IMG/VR virus record: IMGVR_UViG_3300020202_000213 | Span: 1-24,096 of that record | Length of the DNA: 24,096 bases | From: a virus | Direction: 5' to 3' (one strand) | Shown: positions 14,910 to 20,720 of the stretch, piece after piece | How the letters are laid out: each line of letters starts with the position of its first letter | Position numbering within the stretch: position 1 is the stretch's first letter | Program-made: the position numbers and the translations under genes | The notes under the pieces: generated by a model | What the model was told of the DNA's origin: nothing | Databases searched by the model: none | Seen by the model: only the letters and a program-made list of their open reading frames with translations

Positions 14910-15354
14910 TTGTCAGAGTGGCCGTACTCCCGCCATCGGTCCAAAAAATATGTGTGTAAGTCTTTATGGCTTCCTGGTACTGTTCGCGCTCCGCGTCGTG
15001 GATAAGGACGGCGTGTCTTGGGTTTAGGCTTTCTTTTATGTTTAGTAGGCATCGGGAGCGCTCGCGCCCATCCACGAAAACAAAGTCATAGCCGCCCGGA
15101 AGTCCCACCCGGCAATACTCGTCAAGATTGGGTTCATAAACGATGTCTGTCTTTGGCAAATCCGTGACCAAGATCTTTCGGTAGTAGTAAATATCGTGTT
15201 CAACGCTTGTGAGGCTTTCGACGCTAGGGTAGTGCGCGAGAAGTTCCGTTGATTTGCCAGTCCCGAACTCAAGCACCTTTTTGGGCTTGAGTGCGCCGAG
15301 GACGATAAAAAGAGTTTCGATATAAGAGTCATAGCTACTTGCAGTTTTTGACAT
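14851..15354 (-). CDS. Class I SAM methyltransferase-like protein (first)
   Basis: A 167-aa protein with KVLEFGTGKST (26-36) as SAM motif I, SVEHD (50-54) as the acidic strand, YDFVFVDGRERSRC (89-102) as motif IV and LIHDAER (117-123). The pattern resembles the Methyltransf_24/CmcI-like group found beside glycosyltransferases. It overlaps the upstream deacetylase by 20 bp and the downstream methyltransferase by 59 bp, the largest overlap here. The ribosome site is weak, so translation is probably coupled to the upstream gene. It may methylate a sugar hydroxyl or an amino-linked group. Alternatively it is a non-catalytic partner of the second methyltransferase. Confidence 0.8.
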   Translation of the reverse strand: MSKTASSYDSYIETLFIVLGALKPKKVLEFGTGKSTELLAHYPSVESLTSVEHDIYYYRKILVTDLPKTDIVYEPNLDEYCRVGLPGGYDFVFVDGRERSRCLLNIKESLNPRHAVLIHDAEREQYQEAIKTYTHIFWTDGGSTATLTNDDTTATILSQVLPACPVS

Positions 15355-15886
15355 TCAGTTGTTTTGCGAGCTTTTCCGGGTTGAAGTTCCAGCTGTGGAA
15401 GTACCACTTCTTGTGCCTAGGATCGAAAGCGTTATGCTCAAGGCTCTTCCAGCCGTCCTCAAACTTCACAAGCTCAATGTCGTGTTTCTTGCAAATCTTG
15501 TCCGTGTCTTTATTCCAGGCGTTGAAAGGGGGGACGAAGGTGGCCGTGTCTAAGAGATTGCAAGAGGTGACGATTGAGGCTTCTTGCAACTCAGGGTTAA
15601 TTTTTGAGTGGTTTAGGTGCCAGAGACCGTGAGAGACCACCTTTACATAATCGGGTGCGCGGTATTGATCGCACACACGGTCTACCTCTAAGAAATAATT
15701 AAAAGGCTTGTCTTTAAAAGGGACGGTTGGATAAACGGTGCCCTTTGCGTTCCCGCGACTAAAGATTGTTACGCACGACCAGATTTCGGAAGTGGGGAAG
15801 GACTTACGGATCATGCGGTACATCTCGTCCATTTCAATGAAGTCGGAGTTCATATTGACATCGTCATTTCTAAAGATCAGGCCCAT
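15335..15886 (-). CDS. NodB-like polysaccharide deacetylase family protein
   Basis: A 183-aa protein. The longer in-frame reading from 16000 is rejected: ATG 15886 has GGAAGG upstream, and it begins directly with family sequence. It shows the NodB-homology order: IFRNDDVN (4-11, catalytic and metal aspartates), SHGLWHLNH (85-93, the HxxxH metal motif with H86 and H90), ATFVPPFNAWN (115-125, substrate groove) and YFHSWNF (162-168). Members remove acetyl groups from GlcNAc-containing glycans or other N/O-acyl sugars, using a divalent metal. It is compact compared with the ~200-250 usual, with no signal peptide, so it should act in the cytoplasm on a sugar intermediate. It overlaps GT2 upstream and the methyltransferase downstream. 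Confidence 0.75.
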   Translation of the reverse strand: MGLIFRNDDVNMNSDFIEMDEMYRMIRKSFPTSEIWSCVTIFSRGNAKGTVYPTVPFKDKPFNYFLEVDRVCDQYRAPDYVKVVSHGLWHLNHSKINPELQEASIVTSCNLLDTATFVPPFNAWNKDTDKICKKHDIELVKFEDGWKSLEHNAFDPRHKKWYFHSWNFNPEKLAKQLNVKNCK

Positions 15887-16590
15887 GAAATTTTCCTTCC
15901 GACTTCGACGCTGTACTCTAAGTGCTCTTGGGATTTGATGTGGTCTGGGTGTGCGCCCGAGTGGTGGCCCAGGTCTTCTACGATGACGTCCGGCACCCAA
16001 CCAACACGCGGTTCTTTTTCGACAATGATTTGGTTTAAGAGCTGGAAAGCGCCTCGGATTCCGTTTACAGAGAACGGCTCGAAGTGGATGTCTTCGATGA
16101 GGTCCGCTCGCATCGCCCAGAGCCCACCCACAGTTTTAGAAGGACGAAATCCACGGCCCTCTTTATCTTCCGACCCGTACGTAAAGGCAGCATTAGAAGG
16201 GTGTACATTAGGACTAAGAATATCCACGTGACCAGAATCAAGGAGAGTTGTAATGCGAGTAAGCCAATTCTTAGGAACAGCGCAATCATTGTCCACCTTC
16301 ACGATGTACTTAAAGTTCTGGGCTAACTGGAAGAAATGGATGATGACGTTCCTGAGTCCAGATGGGTTGGGGTTAGAATGTACGTGCTTCCACTTGAATT
16401 TGGCTTTATCTAAAATATCTTTTGTCTCATCAGGCGAGCCATCATTGACGAGGTAGAAAAGAGTGTTTTTGTAATCCTGGGCTTTCTCTAAAGCCTCGAT
16501 ACAAAGCTTGGTATATTCGGGGCGTTTATAGCAGGGGACGAGGACCGCGATTCCTTCACGGGGTGCTTTCTCAAGGCGGGGATCAGACAT
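15877..16590 (-). CDS. Family 2 glycosyltransferase (GT-A)
   Basis: A 237-aa GT-A glycosyltransferase. IAVLVPCYKRP (14-24) and FYLVNDGSPDET (45-56) are the nucleotide-binding strand-loops. KYIVKVDNDCAVP (94-106) holds the DxD-type metal site (D100, D102). PSKTVGGLWAMRADL carries the acceptor-side region, and EDLGHHSGAHPDH (about 205-217) carries histidines and acids near the active site. There are no membrane helices, so it is soluble. ATG 16590 has AAAGGAAAA upstream and overlaps the preceding gene by 8 bp. It should transfer a sugar from a nucleotide donor, probably as one of two transferases of this cargo block. The acceptor is unknown. Confidence 0.88.
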   Translation of the reverse strand: MSDPRLEKAPREGIAVLVPCYKRPEYTKLCIEALEKAQDYKNTLFYLVNDGSPDETKDILDKAKFKWKHVHSNPNPSGLRNVIIHFFQLAQNFKYIVKVDNDCAVPKNWLTRITTLLDSGHVDILSPNVHPSNAAFTYGSEDKEGRGFRPSKTVGGLWAMRADLIEDIHFEPFSVNGIRGAFQLLNQIIVEKEPRVGWVPDVIVEDLGHHSGAHPDHIKSQEHLEYSVEVGRKISWA

Positions 16591-17044
16591 CGAGTTTTCC
16601 TTTCGCTTCTATGACTGCTTCGGCTAAGGCATTAAACTCGTCTGTCGTTAGCTCTATACGAAGATCCCGTATCTTAAGGTGTATATACTCAGGCTCAGTA
16701 AGGTTTGCGCCTTCCGCAAAGATTTGACCTTCATGCTTGGCGTAGAGATTCCTATTCAGGTTGATGCGGATTTTGTTTTTGTCTTGGGCTTCGGTAGCGA
16801 CCACTTTCCGGCAGAGCTCGATATGTAGACCTTCTTTGGGTGCGGGTGAGCCTTGGGCTTCCCACCGCTTGAGAGAGTCGGCCATTCCCTTCGCCATCTG
16901 CACCCAGTCTGTGGGGGAGAGAAGAATGCGGAGATTCCGATAGTGCACGTGGACTTTCTCGCAGCACTCGACAACGAAACGAGAGTTGAAAATAGTTTCG
17001 GATTTAACTTCCTTTGTCGAAAGCTCGCGAATGGTTTGTCCCAT
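16583..17044 (-). CDS. Unrecognised 153-aa protein preceding glycosyltransferase
   Basis: A 153-aa protein starting at ATG 17044 in a TAATG overlap with the previous gene. Visible features are NSRFVVECCEKVHVHYRNLR and LLSPTDWVQMAKGMADSLKR in the first half, then repeated strand-like pieces (GLHIELCRKVVATE; KIRINLNRNLYA) and, near the end, EYIHLKIRDLRIELTTDEFN. The two segments HVHYRNLRILLSPTDW and HLKIRDLRIELTTDEF look like an internal duplication: hydrophobic-H-x-[KR]-[DN]-L-R-hydrophobic-[SE]-x-x-[ED]. This suggests a two-repeat fold. No catalytic motif is apparent. The role is unknown, perhaps an accessory of the following glycosyltransferase. Confidence 0.7.
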   Translation of the reverse strand: MGQTIRELSTKEVKSETIFNSRFVVECCEKVHVHYRNLRILLSPTDWVQMAKGMADSLKRWEAQGSPAPKEGLHIELCRKVVATEAQDKNKIRINLNRNLYAKHEGQIFAEGANLTEPEYIHLKIRDLRIELTTDEFNALAEAVIEAKGKLDV

Positions 17045-17514
17045 TAGCTGGTGGTCACAATCTCTTTTTGCTGGTTAGAGCCGTAGATTTTCTTAGCCCA
17101 CATAATTGTTTCGATGGCGTCGTTTCCGGCCATTAGCTTTTTCATAAAACGTCGATAAACTTTTTTATTCGCGCTACTAAAAAAGTCGGCGTAGACGTAA
17201 GAGGTGATGAAGAAATAAAGCTCTGGCGTGTACTCGTACTCGAACTTAAACTCACGATTTTCAGACCAGCCGTAAGAGTCGGTGAACTTACCTTTGTTTC
17301 CGATCTCTTGAAGGAGCTTCATCTTTTCGTAATTCACGCGACGAACTTCATCAAAAATCTTCGGCATAAACTCAAGCCAAACGACAAGGCTCACTTCGAC
17401 GAGTTGGTCCATGAACGTTCCGACACCGCGATACTTTCCGTGCTTTACAACACGGCGGGCCGCTTCCTGCCGGATCTGTTCCATCAGTGGGACGTTTAAT
17501 ATGATTTCGCTCAT
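17044..17514 (-). CDS. Unrecognised 156-aa protein after HNH gene
   Basis: A 156-aa protein, mostly helical, rich in aromatic and charged residues. It opens with SEIILNVPLMEQIRQEAARR, followed by DQLVEVSLVVWLEFMPKIFD, an aromatic stretch FKFEYEYTPELYFFITSYVY, and a basic helix KKVYRRFMKKLMAGND. The hydrophobic pieces are interrupted by charges and look amphipathic rather than membrane-spanning. The ATG overlaps the HNH stop as ATGA, so its translation probably depends on the endonuclease gene or was coupled to the capsid gene before the HNH gene arrived. It may be a minor head protein or part of the cargo. Function unknown. Confidence 0.7.
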   Translation of the reverse strand: MSEIILNVPLMEQIRQEAARRVVKHGKYRGVGTFMDQLVEVSLVVWLEFMPKIFDEVRRVNYEKMKLLQEIGNKGKFTDSYGWSENREFKFEYEYTPELYFFITSYVYADFFSSANKKVYRRFMKKLMAGNDAIETIMWAKKIYGSNQQKEIVTTS

Positions 17515-18083
17515 GCGGCTATCAGGTCGTTTCGTTTCAAGAAAGTTGGGGTTGCTCTATGACATGGGATGCAGAGTGCGCGACCATTGGACAGCTCGAA
17601 TCTAAGCTCAGGATGAGAGGCGAAAGGCTTAATGTGGTCCGCGTGAAGCTTTTCGCCGCGCACACCGCAGAGCTGACAAGTGTAATCGTCCCTTTCAAAA
17701 ACCTTTTTACGCCAAGCTTTGTATTCTGCGGATTGGCGAATCAGCGTATTCTTTGGTGTGACTCCACCTTTCCAGGTGGGGCTGTTGGCCCCAGAGCAAC
17801 GTTCTCTCGTAAATTCTGTTTTAGGGGAGAGTCTTTGGCCTTTTTTAACTGCTGTGGGCCTGTGATAATTCAAGCGGGCATCCGTTTCTTTTGTGAGTCC
17901 CGCATTCCAAGTAATCTTGTTTGCAGATTTGTAGTCATACCAACAGCGCTTAGAGCAGAATCTTTTTCCCGTCTTCGGCTTCTTCTTATCAAAGCAAGTA
18001 ACAACGAGGAAGGTCTTAGAGCAATGAGAACACGTGTATTCTGTCGTTCCCAGGTGCCCCCACTGCTCTAAGACTTTACTCAT
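17511..18083 (-). CDS. HNH (homing-type) endonuclease
   Basis: A 190-aa protein with two metal-binding parts. The N-terminus has EYTCSHCSK (C18, C21) and RFCSKRC (C43, C47), a zinc-ribbon-like DNA-binding module. A linker with PTWKGGVTP (about 102-110), common in HNH homing enzymes, leads to the nuclease: YTCQLCG (C136, C139), LHADHIKPF (H147, D149, H150), LSNGRALCIPCHR (N166, C171, C174, H175). It should cut double-stranded DNA and may promote spread of its own gene. It sits directly after the capsid gene and is free-standing, with no intron visible. ATG 18083 has no clear ribosome site and lies eight bases after a strong hairpin, suggesting restrained translation. The stop overlaps the next gene. 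Confidence 0.88.
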   Translation of the reverse strand: MSKVLEQWGHLGTTEYTCSHCSKTFLVVTCFDKKKPKTGKRFCSKRCWYDYKSANKITWNAGLTKETDARLNYHRPTAVKKGQRLSPKTEFTRERCSGANSPTWKGGVTPKNTLIRQSAEYKAWRKKVFERDDYTCQLCGVRGEKLHADHIKPFASHPELRFELSNGRALCIPCHRATPTFLKRNDLIAA

Positions 18084-18091
18084 TGGACTGT

Positions 18092-18132
18092 AATTTCGTA
18101 AGTTATTGAAAATAAATAACTTCTACGAAATT
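18092..18132 (-). promoter_or_regulatory. Long hairpin between capsid and HNH genes
   Basis: The arms 18092-18107 and 18115-18132 are complementary over 16 bp, with a two-base bulge (18123-18124) and a seven-base loop. The capsid stop codon TAG (18125-18123) lies in the distal arm and bulge. No T-run follows on the minus strand, so it is not a classic terminator. It ends eight bases before the HNH start and could protect the capsid mRNA or limit endonuclease translation. Confidence 0.6.
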
Positions 18133-19046
18133 GTGCCTCCACTTTTAAGGTACGAGTGTTTGGCGTGAGCCTTCTCGTTGCCCCAGTTGAGCGTCATTTC
18201 CGCTTCGACCCAACCCTTGACGGACGAAGCCGTAGCAGCACCCTTGTACTGCTGAATGTCACGAAGAACCGCAACGCGGACGAGATCCGGCGTCACAATC
18301 GTGATGCGGCGCGTCATGTGCTGACGGTCGGGGATGATGTCGAGCGTTCCAAAGGAACCTTCGTACTTATTAACGTTCGCGATGGCCGTGCGAGCCGAAG
18401 CTTCCACATTCCAAGTAAAACCAGTCTTGGCCGTGAATTTCTTCGAGATGACCATTTTCTGGTGACCGCCGCAGAAGAGCGCGCGGGGATCGCCACCTTG
18501 GGCCCAGATCTTACGAAGAAGAACGTTAACGTTATCTTCGGTGAGCTGGATGTTCGCCGAGTTACCAGCGCCAGTACCAACAGCGGTGTTGGTGATGATA
18601 GCCTTCTGGATACCCTTCGCTTTACGGCCAGACGCTGTCGCACCTGCACCGGAGTTACCCGTGTTCAGGAAGATTTTGTCGTAGTCGAGAAGGAGGGCTT
18701 TCATCGCCTTCATAACTTCACGCGCGACCGAATCCGAGATACCGGCCACTTCCACCGCCATCTGCGTGAACGTCACGTCCCAGTTACGGAGACGGATGTG
18801 GCAGTAGTTCTGGTGGCGAGTGCGGGTTGCGGGCTGCGTGTAGCTAATAGACGCACCTTCAACCACAGCCGTAGTAGCGGCGGAGGCGAGGGTGTCGGCT
18901 TGCCATTCATGCTTAACGGTGCCAGCTTTCTCTTTCTTCGCCATCGCGAAAAAAGGAACTTCATCCGCGAAAAGCTCGGCAACTTGGTTCGTAAGACCTT
19001 CGCGGATACCCTTCGCGAAGTATGTATTGACTTGTGTAGAGGGCAT
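18123..19046 (-). CDS. Major capsid protein (SU10/DUF5309-like)
   Basis: A 307-aa capsid protein of HK97-type fold, forming the icosahedral shell. The N-terminal arm (NTYFAKGIREGLTNQVAELF) leads to ADEVPFFAMAKK and KHEWQADTLASA (45-56), then AVVEGASISY (60-69). HEWQ-[DT]-LA followed by an EGA segment is characteristic of the SU10/DUF5309 capsid group. Later pieces include DYDKIFLNTGN, a probable E-loop or P-domain region, and a C-terminus rich in beta strands (ITIVTPDLVRVAVLRDIQQY; GWVEAEMTLNWGNEKAHAKH). Its place directly after the scaffold and the good AAGGT site before ATG 19046 support this. The opposite strand is open over its entire length, which I treat as a shadow. Confidence 0.88.
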   Translation of the reverse strand: MPSTQVNTYFAKGIREGLTNQVAELFADEVPFFAMAKKEKAGTVKHEWQADTLASAATTAVVEGASISYTQPATRTRHQNYCHIRLRNWDVTFTQMAVEVAGISDSVAREVMKAMKALLLDYDKIFLNTGNSGAGATASGRKAKGIQKAIITNTAVGTGAGNSANIQLTEDNVNVLLRKIWAQGGDPRALFCGGHQKMVISKKFTAKTGFTWNVEASARTAIANVNKYEGSFGTLDIIPDRQHMTRRITIVTPDLVRVAVLRDIQQYKGAATASSVKGWVEAEMTLNWGNEKAHAKHSYLKSGGTIS

Positions 19047-19053
19047 TTATTTT

Positions 19054-20040
19054 TTACCTTTGCTTGAATTCGTCAGGAATCAGAGCATCGGTATTGAGGC
19101 GCTTCTTGAAGAATGATTGCTTGTCATCGAATGTGCCGGACTTAGCTTTGTTGTAAAGCTTGGCTTCCTCACCGAGTGAGGCGTTGCCTTTTTGAACGGC
19201 GGTATCGAGGGAAACTTTCTTCTTCATCGAGTTAACCTTCTGCTTAAGCTCATTAACCTCTGACTTACCCACGGAAAGCTTTGACATTTCACGGTAGTAT
19301 TTCTCTGCGAGCTGCCAAGCGCGGGCCTGTCCGTCCACGCTTTTCTGAAGTTCCGGCACCTGTGAGTAGATTTGATTGGCGCTATCAAAAAGAATTTTTG
19401 CCGCCTTCTCATCGTGCGCGAACTCTGAGGCATTAACCGCCGATTGAAACCGCTCGACCTGTTGCCTTTGAAAGCGTTGGGGAGCCGACTCAATCGTTCG
19501 ATTGATCTTCTCCTCAAGCTCTAGAAGCTGTTCGGCCTTGGTGTCGTCCTGTTCTCTGCGAATGGCGAGCGCGACTTTCTTCTTCAAAGAATGAAGTTCG
19601 TTCTCTGACATCTTTTCAAGTTTCGAGATATCATCGTCTTGCTTCTCAACTTTAGCCTCACGCTCTGACCTCAAGCGCTCAAGTTCAGCTTCCAGCTGCT
19701 TTGATTTTCTTGTCAGCTCATCAATTCGCTTTTGAACTTTGGACTTCGGAACCAAGTCCTCGTCTTCTTTCTCTTCCGTTTCTGTCTCTTCGGATTTGGT
19801 TTCCGTCGTTTCCGATTCGCTTATCTCGGTCTCTTCGGTCTCCGTAGCGTCCGTTTCTTCGACTACCGGCTCATCGTTCGAGTCGGCCAATTTGTCATCC
19901 ACCGCATCCGCGATAGAAGTGGGTAAGTCAAAGGTCTTGATGAGATCTTTAGCGAAAGATTCCTCACGACCTTTCTGATCCTGTGCGAGTTGTTGTTTTT
20001 CTGAATCGCTCAATTTGACTTCTTTGACGCCTTCTGACAT
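19054..20040 (-). CDS. Capsid scaffolding protein
   Basis: A 328-aa acidic, helical protein immediately before the capsid gene, the standard place for a scaffold that guides procapsid assembly and then leaves. Residues about 54-95 are an almost uninterrupted E/T/S/D tract (EETDATETEETEISESETTE). Residues about 98-200 form a long coiled coil (KRIDELTRKSKQLEAELERL; KLEKMSENELHSLKKKVALA). The C-terminal part is basic and helical (VNELKQKVNSMKKKVS), which would contact the shell. No protease motif is visible. ATG 20040 follows AGAGAGATG, and the stop is seven bases before the capsid start. The call rests on composition and position rather than on sequence similarity. Confidence 0.82.
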   Translation of the reverse strand: MSEGVKEVKLSDSEKQQLAQDQKGREESFAKDLIKTFDLPTSIADAVDDKLADSNDEPVVEETDATETEETEISESETTETKSEETETEEKEDEDLVPKSKVQKRIDELTRKSKQLEAELERLRSEREAKVEKQDDDISKLEKMSENELHSLKKKVALAIRREQDDTKAEQLLELEEKINRTIESAPQRFQRQQVERFQSAVNASEFAHDEKAAKILFDSANQIYSQVPELQKSVDGQARAWQLAEKYYREMSKLSVGKSEVNELKQKVNSMKKKVSLDTAVQKGNASLGEEAKLYNKAKSGTFDDKQSFFKKRLNTDALIPDEFKQR

Positions 20041-20162
20041 TTCATCTCTCTCTTCTCACGCCTAAATCCCTGGCGAGCCGGGTTCGTGGACAGTTGCGCA
20101 GTTTTAAGTGTTGCGACACTCTCAAGTTTTGCGTCTTTGGGGACGTGTCCTCGAATCTTGGC

Positions 20163-20250
20163 CCTCGACAACCAAAGAAAAAGGGTGGGTTACGAGACGC
20201 TGTGCGTCCGCTTCCCACCCTAGCTAGGGTCTTCTATTTAGTTGTCGAGG
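20163..20250. other. Nested inverted-repeat RNA/DNA structure
   Basis: An outer 10-bp stem (20163-20172 with 20241-20250, CCTCGACAAC/GTTGTCGAGG) encloses a 7-bp stem (20183-20189 with 20214-20220) and a 5-bp stem (20196-20200 with 20204-20208). A 14-bp palindrome at 20217-20230 (ACCCTAGCTAGGGT) overlaps one arm of the 7-bp stem, so the two pairings compete. It lies in the only sizeable gap of the head operon, between the 138-aa gene and the scaffold. The rest of the gap (20041-20162 and 20251-20274) shows no convincing promoter or gene. Confidence 0.65.
20174..20220 (-). terminator. Intrinsic terminator before scaffold gene
   Basis: Read on the minus strand, GGGTGGG (20220-20214) pairs with CCCACCC (20189-20183), with an internal GACGC/GCGTC hairpin, and is followed at once by TTTTTCTTT (20182-20174). 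The T-run is present only for leftward transcription, the direction of the operon. It would lower read-through from the terminase-portal genes into scaffold and capsid, unless the competing upstream palindrome prevents the stem. A separate promoter for the scaffold was not found. Confidence 0.6.
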
Positions 20251-20274
20251 AGTTCCCGATGATCAGTCGGAAAC

Positions 20275-20312
20275 TTTAAATCTTTTAAGTCGTTTTAAAT
20301 CTTTTAAGTCGT
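20275..20312. repeat. Perfect 19-bp tandem duplication at a gene end
   Basis: Two adjacent identical copies of TTTAAATCTTTTAAGTCGT (20275-20293 and 20294-20312). The second copy contains the stop codon of the 138-aa gene, so the duplication copies the gene's last codons and stop into the downstream spacer. It is A/T-rich and directly precedes the nested structure. It could be a recent slippage event or a protein-binding repeat. Confidence 0.8.
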
Positions 20313-20720
20313 GTAGCTAAAATTTTGTTCCGCTGCTTGGGGTGTGCCTTCGCTCACCGTTTCATACGAAGGCTTCACTTCCTTCAGCGGTTGTAAGAGG
20401 GCGTCTTTATCCGCGACGTATTGTTCCAAGTCGTTCCACAAAAGATCCGCCATTTCAATCCGTCCTAACACACGTTCCGCAGAAAGCTTGTTGTCCCTGT
20501 TTCTCTGAATCTCGATTGCTGTCCTACCAGCTGTCAGAGCTTTTAAAACGGCTCCGATCTCGCCGGTAAGACAGCGTTCAACGAGTTCTCCAATGTAGAC
20601 AGTGGAATCGTGGTCGCCTTTCGCACAAAGAAGCAAACGCTCCTCAATAGTTTTAAGGTGTTTGTTCGTTCTTACTTCTTCGCCTTTTCTGGGGCGCCCG
20701 CGTTTCCTACCCGTCGGCAT
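20304..20720 (-). CDS. 138-aa protein with AT-hook-like N-terminus
   Basis: A 138-aa protein. Its N-terminus, MPTGRKRGRPRKGEE, contains the AT-hook core GRP flanked by basic residues (RKRGRPRKG), expected to bind the minor groove of A/T-rich DNA. The remainder is helical (HLKTIEERLLLCAKGDHDST; GEIGAVLKALTAGRTAIEIQ; LSAERVLGRIEMADLLWNDL) and ends without a membrane or catalytic motif. ATG 20720 has GGAAAG upstream and overlaps the portal gene by 14 bp. Small terminase subunits are DNA-binding helical proteins of this size, so that is one possibility, although they normally precede the large subunit. An alternative is a minor head or DNA-organising protein. Confidence 0.7.
   Translation of the reverse strand: MPTGRKRGRPRKGEEVRTNKHLKTIEERLLLCAKGDHDSTVYIGELVERCLTGEIGAVLKALTAGRTAIEIQRNRDNKLSAERVLGRIEMADLLWNDLEQYVADKDALLQPLKEVKPSYETVSEGTPQAAEQNFSYTT

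Noticed and set aside
15887-16000. N-terminal extension of the deacetylase gene to 16000
   Set aside because: The extra 38 residues are an R/P-rich run overlapping the glycosyltransferase gene, and ATG 15886 has a better ribosome site and begins with family sequence.
17559-18071. A 170-codon plus-strand frame opposite the HNH gene
   Set aside because: It is antisense to a gene with complete zinc and HNH motifs, and its own product has no recognisable domain or ribosome site.
18156-19067. A 303-codon open frame on the plus strand opposite the capsid gene
   Set aside because: It mirrors the capsid gene almost exactly, its product is R/V/F-rich without domains, and codon bias of the sense gene can explain the lack of stops.
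20041-20162. Possible small gene or promoter just upstream of the scaffold
   Set aside because: Only a short R-rich TTG-initiated frame without ribosome site is present, and no -35/-10 pair of reasonable quality was seen.
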